Shown here: piece by piece, positions 50,380-57,932 of the stretch
How positions within the stretch are numbered: the first letter of the stretch is position 1
Layout: the number at the start of each line of letters is the position of its first letter
DNA from: Microbacterium tenebrionis
GTDB lineage: Bacteria; Actinomycetota; Actinomycetes; Actinomycetales; Microbacteriaceae
DNA: 64,000 bases
Assembly (NCBI RefSeq): GCF_903645325.1
Contig: NZ_CAHJXQ010000005.1
Coordinates: forward strand, 98,089-162,088
Direction of reading: 5' to 3'
Made by a program: the position numbers and the translations under genes
Notes under the pieces: model-generated
The model's input: only the letters and a program-made list of their open reading frames with translations
Told to the model about the DNA's origin: nothing
Databases searched by the model: none

Positions 50380-51324
50380 TCAGCTCAGTTCGCGTGCGTG
50401 CAGCGCCGCTCCGAGCAGGCCGGCATCGTCGCCCAGCTGAGCGGGCACGATCTGCGGCATCCGGTGGAAGCTGAGTCTGCCGGCCAGTCGCGTGCGCACC
50501 TCGTCGAACAACACATCGCCGGCCCGCGAGAGCCCGCCGCCGATCACGATCGCCTGCGGACCCAGCACCGCCGTCAACTGCGCGAGCGCCAGAGAGAGGG
50601 CATCCAGCGCCTCGTCCCAGATCCGCGCGGCCACGGCGTCGCCCGCACCGGCCAGAGCGATGACCTCGCGGGCGCCGTCGGGCGTCGCCCCGGTCTCGGC
50701 GGCGTAGCGGCGGGCTATGGCCCCGGCCGATGCCACGGTCTCGAGGCATCCGTACGCTCCACACGCGCAGCGGACCGCATCGCCGCGCGGCGGCGCCTCG
50801 GCGATCGGCGCATGCCCGATCTCGCCTGCGTACCCGCCCGCGGCATAGGGCCGGCCGCCGACGAGGATGGCACCGGCGATCCCCGTTCCGATGATCAGCA
50901 CGACGACGTCATCGTGCTCACGGGCGCCGCCGAGCTCATGCTCGGCCCAGGACGCCGAACGCACATCGTGGTCGAGGGCCACCGGCAGCGACAGCCGCTC
51001 GGATGCCAGGGCGCGCAGCGGGGCGTCCCGCCATCCGAGGTTGCTCGCGAAGACGCCGATCCCGGCAGCCGCGTCGACGATCCCCGGCACGACGAAGCCC
51101 GCCGCCTGCGGCTCGATGTGCGGATGCTCCGCCCGCAGCTCTGCGGTGATCCGGGCGAGCGCCTCGATGAGCGTCCCTGCCGGGTCGGCTCCCAGCGGCG
51201 GGGTGGGCGTGCGCCGCAGCCCGATCGCCGTGCCGTCGGCATCGAAGAGCGCCGCCTTGATGTCGGTGCCGCCCACATCGAAGGCGATCACGGGCGTACC
51301 CGGCCCGATCGTCTGCTGTGCCAT
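50380..51324 (-). CDS. ROK-family kinase
   Basis: A 314-aa ROK kinase, the second in the window. Motifs are AFDVGGTDIKAALFDADG (phosphate), ALDHDVRSASWAEHE (catalytic Asp), GTGIAGAILVGGRPY and the zinc motif CACGAYGCLETVASA, which is complete. It begins after ACGGAG. Length and motifs fit glucokinase-like or N-acetylmannosamine/allose kinase-like enzymes; the sugar cannot be told. It stands alone, divergent from the SDR-like gene. Confidence 0.85.
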   Translation of the reverse strand: MAQQTIGPGTPVIAFDVGGTDIKAALFDADGTAIGLRRTPTPPLGADPAGTLIEALARITAELRAEHPHIEPQAAGFVVPGIVDAAAGIGVFASNLGWRDAPLRALASERLSLPVALDHDVRSASWAEHELGGAREHDDVVVLIIGTGIAGAILVGGRPYAAGGYAGEIGHAPIAEAPPRGDAVRCACGAYGCLETVASAGAIARRYAAETGATPDGAREVIALAGAGDAVAARIWDEALDALSLALAQLTAVLGPQAIVIGGGLSRAGDVLFDEVRTRLAGRLSFHRMPQIVPAQLGDDAGLLGAALHARELS

Positions 51325-51427
51325 TCGCTCCGTCCCGATTTTTGTTCATGCGCTTGACAAATAAGAGTAGTGCGCCGACCGGCTATGCAGAAGTCCTGGG
51401 TTCAGGATCCCGCGCCCGATCCCGCCA

Positions 51428-51433
51428 TAGGAT
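51428..51433 (+). promoter_or_regulatory. Near-leaderless -10 element TAGGAT
   Basis: TAGGAT, seven bases, then the ATG at 51441. Confidence 0.45.
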
Positions 51434-51440
51434 CGAAAGC

Positions 51441-52034
51441 ATGCGCATTCTGGTCATCGGAGCAAGCGGACACATCGGCAGCGTCGTCGCCTCGACCTTC
51501 GAATCGCACGGACATGAGGTGCTCGCCGCGTCCCGCAGCGGCGAGCACACGGTCGACATCACCGACCCGGCCTCGGTGCGCGCCCTGTTCAACGGCATCG
51601 GCGAGCTGGATGCCGTGGTCGTCGCAGCCGGATCCGTGCCGTTCGCGCCGCTGACCGAACTCACGCGCGACGACTACGTCACCGCCTTCACGTCCAAGGC
51701 GCTCGCACAGATCGACATCGCGCGCACCGCCCTCGAGCACGTGCGAGACGGCGGCTCGATCACCCTCACCTCCGGTGTGCTCGCCCGCGAGCCGATCGCC
51801 ACCGGCGCCGCCGCCGCCGTCGCCAACGGCGCCATCGAGTCGTTCGTGGTCACCGCCGCCGCCGAGGCGCCGCGCGGCATCCGCATCAACGCCGTGTCGC
51901 CGAACGTCCTCGAGAGCTCGGCCGACCTGCATGCGCTGTTCGCCGGCCAGCGGCCGGTTCCGGATGTCGAGATCGGCCGCGCCTACGCCCTCGCCGTGGA
52001 AGGACTCGTCCGAGGGCGCGTCATCACGGCGTAG
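51441..52034 (+). CDS. Short-chain dehydrogenase-like protein lacking the YxxxK pair
   Basis: A 197-aa small SDR. The cofactor motif GASGHIGSVVAS and VDITDPASV and VVAAGS are present, and GSITLTSGVLA supplies the Ser. Where YxxxK is expected the sequence is GAAAAVANGAIESFV, so the catalytic Tyr/Lys pair is absent, as in a divergent subgroup of short SDRs. It may be a reductase with altered chemistry or a binding protein. The start at 51441 is supported by a -10 seven bases upstream. Confidence 0.8.
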   Translation: MRILVIGASGHIGSVVASTFESHGHEVLAASRSGEHTVDITDPASVRALFNGIGELDAVVVAAGSVPFAPLTELTRDDYVTAFTSKALAQIDIARTALEHVRDGGSITLTSGVLAREPIATGAAAAVANGAIESFVVTAAAEAPRGIRINAVSPNVLESSADLHALFAGQRPVPDVEIGRAYALAVEGLVRGRVITA

Positions 52035-52052
52035 GCCGCGGGGCGCCCGCCC

Positions 52053-52070
52053 CTTCGACGGGCTCAGGGA
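52053..52070 (+). repeat. Dispersed CTTCGACGGGCTCAG element, intergenic
   Basis: CTTCGACGGGCTCAGGGA between the SDR-like gene and the sigma operon, followed by a GGGCCCGGGCCC-type palindromic stretch. One base differs from the common core. Confidence 0.6.
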
Positions 52071-52108
52071 TCGGGAACCGGGCCCGGGCCCGGGATCCCC
52101 GGGCGTCA

Positions 52109-52142
52109 TGTATCAGAATTCGCTTGCCGTGCTCCTGGTAGA
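52109..52142 (+). promoter_or_regulatory. Probable ECF-sigma autoregulated promoter
   Basis: ATGTATCAGAA, a 10-base variable stretch and GCTCCTGGTAG: this matches a block at 57372-57406 in both ends and spacing. Its downstream end lies about ten bases before the sigma-factor ATG at 52153. The two-block shape fits a -35/-10 pair for an extracytoplasmic-function sigma factor. Confidence 0.5.
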
Positions 52143-52152
52143 TGTGAGCACA

Positions 52153-52779
52153 ATGATCTTCATGACCGACGCTTCCCGCGGGGGCGCCGTCAGCGATGGC
52201 TCGGCGCGGTGGGAACGCGCCGCCGATCTCTTCGCCGACTGGCGCGCCGGAGAGACGCGCGCCATCGACGATCTGGTGCGCCTGATGACACCCGTGCTCT
52301 GGCACGTCGTGCGCGCCTACGGCTTGGAGCGCTCCCTCGCCGAGGACGTCGTGCAGTCGACCTGGCTCGCCCTCGTGCGCGCGAGCGAGTCCGTCGCCGA
52401 TGCCCGCGCGATCTCGGGCTGGCTGACGACGACGGCCCGTCGCGAGGCGTGGAAGGTGGCGAAGGGGCACAGGCGAGCGGATGCCACCTCCGACGAGATC
52501 CTCGAGCCGATGCTGCCCGCACAGGAGTCGGCCGAGGCGGAGGTCGCGGCATCCGACGAGTCCCGCCGGCTGTGGGCGGCGGTGGGAACGCTCGACGAGC
52601 GGTGCCGCCGGCTGCTGCGCGTCATCGCCTTCGACGACCGACCCGACTACGCGAACCTCGCCGGCGAGCTCGAGATGCCGATCGGCAGCATCGGGCCGAC
52701 GCGTCGGCGCTGCCTGGTGAAGCTGCGCGCCGAACTCGTGCGCACCGGAGCGGCGACAGAGGGGGACGGCGATGGCTGA
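52153..52779 (+). CDS. ECF-type sigma-70 family RNA polymerase sigma factor
   Basis: A 208-aa sigma factor with region 2 (IDDLVRLMTPVLWHVVRAYGLERSLAEDVVQSTWLALVRASESVADARAISGWLTTTARREAWKVAKG) and region 4 (RLWAAVGTLDERCRRLLRVIAFDDRPDYANLAGELEMPIGSIGPTRRRCLVKLRAEL) joined by a short linker; no extra C-terminal domain. The start is taken as ATG 52153; ATG 52162 is also possible. It overlaps the next gene by eight bases and leads the operon with the S8 protease and TPR-CHAT protein. It probably transcribes its own operon. Confidence 0.88.
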   Translation: MIFMTDASRGGAVSDGSARWERAADLFADWRAGETRAIDDLVRLMTPVLWHVVRAYGLERSLAEDVVQSTWLALVRASESVADARAISGWLTTTARREAWKVAKGHRRADATSDEILEPMLPAQESAEAEVAASDESRRLWAAVGTLDERCRRLLRVIAFDDRPDYANLAGELEMPIGSIGPTRRRCLVKLRAELVRTGAATEGDGDG

Positions 52780-53224
52780 CGCCGATGCAGAGCTGTTCGC
52801 CGGCATCCGCACGGCCGCCGAGCGGTTCGATCCGCCGCCCGCTGATCTCGCCGATCGTGCGATCGCGGCGATCGCCGTAGCTGACATCTCGCGCGAGTAC
52901 GCGATGCTCACCCTGATCGAGAACGCTGAGGCGCCCGTGCGCAGCCGCGGCGACGGCGAGACGACGACGCTGCAGTTCAGCGACGGGGCGGCGAGCATCC
53001 TCCTGCACGTCAGCCGGACCGAGCGGGGGCGGCGCCGCGTGGACGGCTGGGTCGACCCGGCCGCCGTCGAGGTGCAGCTCACGCAGGGCGAGCGGACCCG
53101 GACGGCCGCCCCCGACGACCAGGGGCGGTTCGCGTTCGACGACGTCGCCCCGGGCCTCACTCACGTGCGCCTCGTCGCAGGCGGGGAACAGAAGGACCTG
53201 CTCACGCCGCATTTCGAGGTGTGA
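52772..53224 (+). CDS. Small beta-rich protein, candidate sigma partner
   Basis: A 150-aa soluble protein, unrecognised. The first 60 residues are helical and Asp/Ala-rich (ADADAELFAGIRTAAERFDPPPADLADRAIAAI); the rest is beta-rich (TTLQFSDGAASILLHVSRTERGRRRVDGWVDPAAVEVQLTQG... FAFDDVAPGLTHVRLVAGGE), like a carboxypeptidase-regulatory domain. There is no membrane segment and no zinc-binding HxxxCxxC motif, so it is not a standard zinc anti-sigma factor. It is translated in overlap with the sigma gene and 31 bases before the protease. Regulation of the sigma factor is a guess. Confidence 0.6.
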   Translation: MADADAELFAGIRTAAERFDPPPADLADRAIAAIAVADISREYAMLTLIENAEAPVRSRGDGETTTLQFSDGAASILLHVSRTERGRRRVDGWVDPAAVEVQLTQGERTRTAAPDDQGRFAFDDVAPGLTHVRLVAGGEQKDLLTPHFEV

Positions 53225-53255
53225 GAGCTGAAGCGTCGAGCCGAAGGGGAGAGCG

Positions 53256-54833
53256 ATGGCGCAACCCGAGAAGTGGAGTTGGCAGGACAGGGCGGAGGGG
53301 TCGATCCCGCGCGGATCGGCTCTGGATCCCTCCGTGGAGCCGGTGGAGGGCATCCGCGCCTTCCCCACCGCCTACCTGCCGGATCGGATGCTCATCTCCG
53401 AGCGCAAGGACGGTGAGAACGGCGCCTACGACCGCGACCTGCGCGCGCTGACGCAGGCGGCGGGGTCGTTCGGATGGGAGCTGAGGGTCGAGAGCGAAGA
53501 CGTGGTCCGCGCGGGGCTGACCGAGCGGGTGCTGCCCGGCATCCCCGGCGCCCGGCGCGCCATCCTGCCCACCCCCGACATTCCGCGCGAGGGCGAGTCC
53601 CCTGTGCCACCCGACGCGTGGCGCGTGCTGCAGCGAGCGCGGCGCATCGTCGGCGGGCCGATGCCGCGCGCGAGCCTCGAGCACGTGCTCGCGCTCGACC
53701 CGGTCGGGCTGAATCCCTTCACCCGCACGAACCCGTTCACCCGCACCAACCCGTTCACCCGCACGAACCCGGTGCGCGGGGCCGGCGCCGTCGGCAGCGA
53801 CGACTACCTGGAGCCCGGACGCGGCGGGCGCCAGCCGATCTGCTGGATCGGGGCCGCCCCCGTGCGGAGCAGGCTCGCGCGCAAGCAGCGCAGAGCCGTC
53901 GTCGCCGTGCTCGACACGGGATGCGGCGAGCACGACTGGCTGCCGGACTCGATCGTCACGCGCGGCGCCGACCTCGACGGCGTCCCGATCGGTCTCACCG
54001 GCGACGACGACCCGGAGCGCTACCCCGATCTGTACGGGCAGCTCGACGGCGAGATCGACGCGGTGGCCGGGCACGGCACGTTCATCGCGGGGATCATCCG
54101 GCAGACGGCTCCGGACGCCGACGTCCTCGCGATCCGGGTGGCGAACTCGCTCGGCGTGGTGGACGAGAGCACGTTCCTGCAGGCGCTCGCGGCGGTCATC
54201 GAACTGCAGCGCCGATTCGTGCACGGCGAGGACGGCGGACGCCCGATCGACGTGCTGAGCCTGTCGCTCGGCTACTACCACGAGACGCCGATCGACGGGC
54301 ACTTCTCGCTCGTGCTGCACGAGATGCTGCAGACCGCCAGATCACTGGGGACAGTCGTGGTCTGCTCCGCCGGGAACGACGCGATCGATCGTCCGTCGTT
54401 CCCGGCATCGCTGTGGGCGTGGCCGGGCGCTGACAACGGGATCGTGGCAGACAAGCACCTCCCGCTCGTGTCGGTCGGGGCCCTCAATCCGTCGCAGCGC
54501 TCGCTCGCGCTGTTCTCGAACGTCGGGGCGTGGGTGCGCACCTACGCGCCGGGGGCGATGGTCGTCTCGACGACGCCGGCGTTCACGGGCGGCACGCAGG
54601 CCGTGACCCGCGCCGACGTCGACGGGTTCGAACGGCAGACGGTCGACCCGGACGACTACCGCGGCGGCTTCGCCGCGTGGAGCGGGACGTCGTTCTCCGC
54701 GCCCTACGTCGCCGGCAGGGTGGCGGCGCTGCTGGGGGCGCTGCCGGCGGATGCCGCGGCGACGGATGCTGCAGCGGCCAAGGCCGTCGAGGCGGTGCTG
54801 GCGGCGCTGCCGCCGGATCGTCCGCTGAGCTGA
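53256..54833 (+). CDS. Subtilisin-like S8 serine protease with NPFTRT repeat linker
   Basis: A 525-aa subtilase. No signal peptide is seen, so it is probably cytoplasmic. An N-terminal domain of about 150 residues is followed by three tandem NPFTRT units (153-170) and NPVRG, then the S8 catalytic domain: Asp 220 in AVLDTGCG, His 273 in GHGTFIAGI, oxyanion Asn 374 in CSAGNDAI and Ser 479 in SGTSFSAPYVAG. All four are intact. The repeat linker marks the boundary between prodomain-like and catalytic regions, and its Arg residues could be cleavage sites. AGGGGAG precedes the ATG. It is followed 50 bases later by a TPR-CHAT protease gene. Confidence 0.88.
   Translation: MAQPEKWSWQDRAEGSIPRGSALDPSVEPVEGIRAFPTAYLPDRMLISERKDGENGAYDRDLRALTQAAGSFGWELRVESEDVVRAGLTERVLPGIPGARRAILPTPDIPREGESPVPPDAWRVLQRARRIVGGPMPRASLEHVLALDPVGLNPFTRTNPFTRTNPFTRTNPVRGAGAVGSDDYLEPGRGGRQPICWIGAAPVRSRLARKQRRAVVAVLDTGCGEHDWLPDSIVTRGADLDGVPIGLTGDDDPERYPDLYGQLDGEIDAVAGHGTFIAGIIRQTAPDADVLAIRVANSLGVVDESTFLQALAAVIELQRRFVHGEDGGRPIDVLSLSLGYYHETPIDGHFSLVLHEMLQTARSLGTVVVCSAGNDAIDRPSFPASLWAWPGADNGIVADKHLPLVSVGALNPSQRSLALFSNVGAWVRTYAPGAMVVSTTPAFTGGTQAVTRADVDGFERQTVDPDDYRGGFAAWSGTSFSAPYVAGRVAALLGALPADAAATDAAAAKAVEAVLAALPPDRPLS
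53712..53765 (+). repeat. Tandem 18-bp repeats encoding NPFTRT x3
   Basis: Three in-frame units, each coding NPFTRT, with few silent differences between units. They fall between the N-terminal domain and the catalytic domain of the S8 protease. Confidence 0.85.
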
Positions 54834-54871
54834 AGCGGCGCCCCGGACTTCCGCGCCGGCCCAGGACACGG

Positions 54872-54877
54872 CATCCT
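54872..54877 (+). promoter_or_regulatory. Possible leaderless -10 CATCCT for the TPR-CHAT gene
   Basis: CATCCT, six bases, then the ATG at 54884. It would give the CHAT gene a promoter of its own inside the operon. Confidence 0.35.
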
Positions 54878-54883
54878 GAACGG

Positions 54884-57355
54884 ATGGGGACTTCGGCGGC
54901 GGAGCTGTACGAGCGCGGGCGCGCGGCGTCCAACGCGCAGCGCTACCCCGAGGCACGCCGCCTGCTCGCCAGGGCAGAAGCGGCCGCGGACGGCGACGCG
55001 GATCTGCGCGCCCGCATCCACGGCACCCTCGCATACGTGCTCGCGCACACCGGCGAACCCGCGCGCGCCGAAGCACTGGGCCGCGCCGCCCTCGAGCGGG
55101 ACGGCGTGAACGAGGAGACCAGGGCGATCCTCGCCGGGCAGCTCGGCGTGCTGTTCACCCGCGCCGGCCGGCTCGACGAGGCCGAACACATGCTCACGCA
55201 CGCGGTCGACGTCCTCGAGGGCACGGCGCTTGCGAACTGCCTCCTCAACCGATCTCTCGTGCACATGCACCGCCGCGCGTTCGACGCCTGCACGGCGGAT
55301 CTCGAACGCGCCACCGCGCTCTACGAGCAGTCCGGCGATGTCGACGCCGCCGCCGAAGCCCGCCACAACCTCGGCTACGCCGCCCTGTTGCGCGGCGACC
55401 TCGTCGAAGCCCTCGACCTCATGGCGCGCTCGCGCCCGGTGATCGCCGCAGGATCCCCCGTCGGTGCGGCGATGAGCGACCTCGACCGCGCCGAGGTGCT
55501 GCGCGACGCCGGCCTCGTCGACGAGGCCGAGAACCTGCTCGAGACCGTCGCCGCCACCTTCGGCGCCGCCCGCATGACGCAGGCGCGCGCCGAGGCCGAG
55601 TACCACCTCGCGCGGTCGCTGCTGCAGCACGACCCGGAGCGCGCGCGGCAGATTGCACGCACGGCCGCGCGCCGGTTCCGCCGACTCGGCGCCGACAGCT
55701 GGGCCGCTCGCGGCGATGCCATCCGACTCGACGCCGAACTGGATGCCGGCACCGCCCCGCCGGCCGCGGATTTCGCCGCCACGGCCGCCGAGCTGCGCCG
55801 AGCAGGGTTTCCGAGCGAGGCGAGCGCCGTGCGGCTGAGCTCCGCGCTGGCGGCGACCCGTCGCGGCGACGCGCCCCCGCCGATCCGGCTGTCCGCCGAC
55901 GCGCCGGTCCCCCTGCGATTGCGGGCGGCCGAGGTCCGCGCAGCCCGCGCCGGCTCCCGGTCGAGGCACGCGGAGTCGCGCCGCCACGCCGCCGCAGGTC
56001 TCGACCTGCTCTCGGGCTGGCAGCGTTCCTTCGGCGCGCTCGACCTGCAGGCATCGCTCGCCATGCACGGCACGCGCCTCGTGCTTGCCGGGCTGTCGGC
56101 CGCCTCGCACAGCCGCGACCCCGAGGTGCTGTTCGACTGGTCGGAGCGCGCCCGCCACCTCAGCCAGCAGGTCGCCCCGGTGCGCCCACCGCACGACGAC
56201 GAGCACGCCGCCGACCTCGGCGAATTGCGGATGCTGCGCGCCGAGCTGACCGGGCAGGAGTGGACGACGCATCCACGCGTGCGTCTGCTCCGCGACCGCG
56301 TGCGCGAGCATCAGTGGACGGCGACCGGAGCCGGAGACACCCGCCCTCGGATCACCCTCGAAGCACTCCGGGACGAGTTGCGCCAGGAGCGACGCGACGA
56401 CGCGCGCACCGAGCTCGGCGAGGATGCCGGCACGGCCGCCCTGTCGTTCGTGTACTCCGGCGACAGCATGCTGTGCGTCGTCACCACCGATGCCGACAGC
56501 ACGATCGTGACGCTCGACCGCGCGGCGATCGGGGCGGCGACGGACGGCCTGCGCGCCGACCTCGACGTCTCGGCATCCATCCGCAGCGGGCCGATGGCCG
56601 CGATCGTCGCGCAGGCGCTGGACGAGCGGATGCTACGGCTCGACGACCTGCTGCTCGGACCCGCCCGACCACTCCTCGGCGACCGGAGGATCGTGCTGAC
56701 CGTGCCGGGCATCCTCGCCGGCATCCCGTGGGCCATGCTGCCGACGATGGCGGGCCGCCCGTTCACGATCGCGACCTCGATGTCGCGCTGGGCGCAGGAG
56801 CGCCGCATCCGCCGTGAGCTCACGCGAGCAGGGCTCGCCGCCGGTCCGCGCGTGCCACGCGGTGCCGGCGAGGTGCACGCTGCGGCATCCGTCTGGGGCG
56901 AGGCGACGGTTCTGACCGGAGAGGATGCGCGCGTGGATGCCGTGACGGCGCTGGCCGCGGACGTCGACGTGCTGCACATCGCCGCGCACGGCCGGCATGC
57001 CGCCGACAACCCGCTGTTCGCCGGGTTCGAGCTCGCCGACGGCGCGCTGTTCGGCTACGACGTCGACCTGATCCCCCGCGTGCCCGACACGGTCGTGCTG
57101 TCGGCATGCGAGCTCGGCCGATCATCGGTGCGCTGGGGCGAGGAGGCGCTGGGGATGACCCGCGTCTGGCTGCACGCGGGAACCCGCAGCGTGATCGCCG
57201 CGCCGGCCGTCGTCGCGGACGACGTGGCGAGCGACCTGCTCAGCGCGGTGCACTCCGGCCTCGCCGGCGGCCAGTCCCCGGCTGCGGCGCTGGCCGCGGC
57301 ATCCGTGCAGACCGGATTGCGCACCCCGTTCCAGTGCCACGGAACCGGGTTCTGA
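54884..57355 (+). CDS. TPR-CHAT protein (caspase-like protease)
   Basis: An 823-aa protein. Residues about 5-330 are tetratricopeptide repeats (AAELYERGRAASNAQRYPEARRLL; ARAEALGRAALERDG; LDEAEHMLTHAVDVLEG; RHNLGYAALLRGDLVEALDLM). After an intermediate helical region, residues about 560-820 form a CHAT peptidase: His 702 in LHIAAHGRHAADNPLFAGFELADG and Cys 742 in VVLSACELGRSS, the expected dyad. CHAT domains are C14/C25-like cysteine proteases found in TPR-CHAT effectors (for example the type III-E CRISPR partner). The TPR part probably recognises a ligand or partner. The neighbouring S8 protease and sigma factor suggest a cascade. The start has a CATCCT -10 six bases upstream. Confidence 0.88.
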   Translation: MGTSAAELYERGRAASNAQRYPEARRLLARAEAAADGDADLRARIHGTLAYVLAHTGEPARAEALGRAALERDGVNEETRAILAGQLGVLFTRAGRLDEAEHMLTHAVDVLEGTALANCLLNRSLVHMHRRAFDACTADLERATALYEQSGDVDAAAEARHNLGYAALLRGDLVEALDLMARSRPVIAAGSPVGAAMSDLDRAEVLRDAGLVDEAENLLETVAATFGAARMTQARAEAEYHLARSLLQHDPERARQIARTAARRFRRLGADSWAARGDAIRLDAELDAGTAPPAADFAATAAELRRAGFPSEASAVRLSSALAATRRGDAPPPIRLSADAPVPLRLRAAEVRAARAGSRSRHAESRRHAAAGLDLLSGWQRSFGALDLQASLAMHGTRLVLAGLSAASHSRDPEVLFDWSERARHLSQQVAPVRPPHDDEHAADLGELRMLRAELTGQEWTTHPRVRLLRDRVREHQWTATGAGDTRPRITLEALRDELRQERRDDARTELGEDAGTAALSFVYSGDSMLCVVTTDADSTIVTLDRAAIGAATDGLRADLDVSASIRSGPMAAIVAQALDERMLRLDDLLLGPARPLLGDRRIVLTVPGILAGIPWAMLPTMAGRPFTIATSMSRWAQERRIRRELTRAGLAAGPRVPRGAGEVHAAASVWGEATVLTGEDARVDAVTALAADVDVLHIAAHGRHAADNPLFAGFELADGALFGYDVDLIPRVPDTVVLSACELGRSSVRWGEEALGMTRVWLHAGTRSVIAAPAVVADDVASDLLSAVHSGLAGGQSPAAALAAASVQTGLRTPFQCHGTGF

Positions 57356-57371
57356 AACTTCTTCGGGCCGG

Positions 57372-57406
57372 ATGTATCAGAACGGCGGTACCCCGCTCTT
57401 GATAGT
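57372..57406 (+). promoter_or_regulatory. Second probable ECF promoter after the CHAT gene
   Basis: ATGTATCAGAA and GCTCTTGATAG with the same 18-base offset as at 52109. It lies 17 bases after the CHAT stop and is followed, six bases beyond GATAGT, by a GTG at 57413. Confidence 0.5.
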
Positions 57407-57412
57407 CGGAAG

Positions 57413-57613
57413 GTGTCACGCGGAATGCCTGACGGGCATGAGGAGGCGCGGTCGCGCTTGGGGATGCGTTGGGGGACGCAGCGACAGACACCGACCGCTT
57501 CAGGAGGGCGTCGTGGATGCATCCACGGCGCCCTCCGCCATGCCCTTCGACCTGCTCAGGGGTCAGGGCGCGCGCTCAGCGCCGTTCGGCCGCCTCGGTG
57601 TGGTGGCGGATGA
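57413..57613 (+). CDS. Possible leaderless small protein
   Basis: A 66-codon frame starting GTG exactly six bases after GATAGT of the candidate ECF promoter: MSRGMPDGHEEARSRLGMRWGTQ, then low-complexity Gly/Arg sequence. The hairpin at 57503-57536 and a dispersed repeat fall inside its second half, so only the first 30 codons look coding-like. It may instead be an untranslated short RNA of about 130 bases. Confidence 0.3.
   Translation: MSRGMPDGHEEARSRLGMRWGTQRQTPTASGGRRGCIHGALRHALRPAQGSGRALSAVRPPRCGGG
57503..57536. terminator. Strong hairpin terminator
   Basis: GGAGGGCG and CGCCCTCC flank CGTGGATGCATCCACG with one mismatch pair between; the 34-base palindrome has almost no loop. It lies between the CHAT gene and convergent chorismate mutase and could stop transcripts from either side. 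Confidence 0.7.
57544..57561 (+). repeat. Dispersed CTTCGAC-CTGCTCAG element
   Basis: CTTCGACCTGCTCAGGGG, a variant of the CTTCGACAGGCTCAG family, just after the hairpin and before the chorismate mutase stop. Confidence 0.5.
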
Positions 57614-57872
57614 CCTCGGCGACGACGAAGTTGAACCACTTCTCCGCGAACTCGGGATCCAGATGCGCCTCTTCGGCCAGTGCTCGCAGGCGCGCGACCT
57701 GCTGCTCCTCACGGGCCGGGTCGGAGGCGGGCATGGCGTGCTCCGCCTTGAGGATGCCGACTTCCTGCGTGGCGCGGAAGCGCTCGGCGAGCATGTAGAT
57801 CAGGGCGGCATCGATGTTGTCGATCGTGCCGCGCAGGCGCTGAAGTCGTGCGGTGGCATCCTGGTCGGTCAT
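57576..57872 (-). CDS. Chorismate mutase, AroQ type
   Basis: A 98-aa single-domain AroQ chorismate mutase, which converts chorismate to prephenate for Phe/Tyr synthesis. The three-helix pattern is intact: LRGTIDNIDAALIYMLAERFRATQEVGILKAEH (Arg and Lys active-site residues), then DPAREEQQVARLRALAEEAHLDPEFAEKWFNFVVAEVIRHH. GGGGGAG precedes the ATG. The intracellular actinobacterial enzymes of this size often need DAHP synthase for full activity. No aro neighbours are present. Confidence 0.88.
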   Translation of the reverse strand: MTDQDATARLQRLRGTIDNIDAALIYMLAERFRATQEVGILKAEHAMPASDPAREEQQVARLRALAEEAHLDPEFAEKWFNFVVAEVIRHHTEAAERR

Positions 57873-57920
57873 GGCTCCCCCTGTTCGTCGGCCCTCTGAC
57901 GATATCGCGACGGCACCCCC

Positions 57921-57926
57921 TAGAGT
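57921..57926 (+). promoter_or_regulatory. Leaderless -10 element TAGAGT
   Basis: TAGAGT, six bases, then the ATG at 57933. Confidence 0.5.
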
Positions 57927-57932
57927 TGGCGC

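Noticed and set aside
52772..53224. Zinc anti-sigma factor
   Set aside because: No HxxxCxxC motif and no membrane helix, so a standard ZAS protein is not supported.
57413..57613. Firm protein-coding call for the 66-codon frame
   Set aside because: The second half overlaps a hairpin and a dispersed repeat; only its position after the promoter motif supports it, so it is kept at low confidence.
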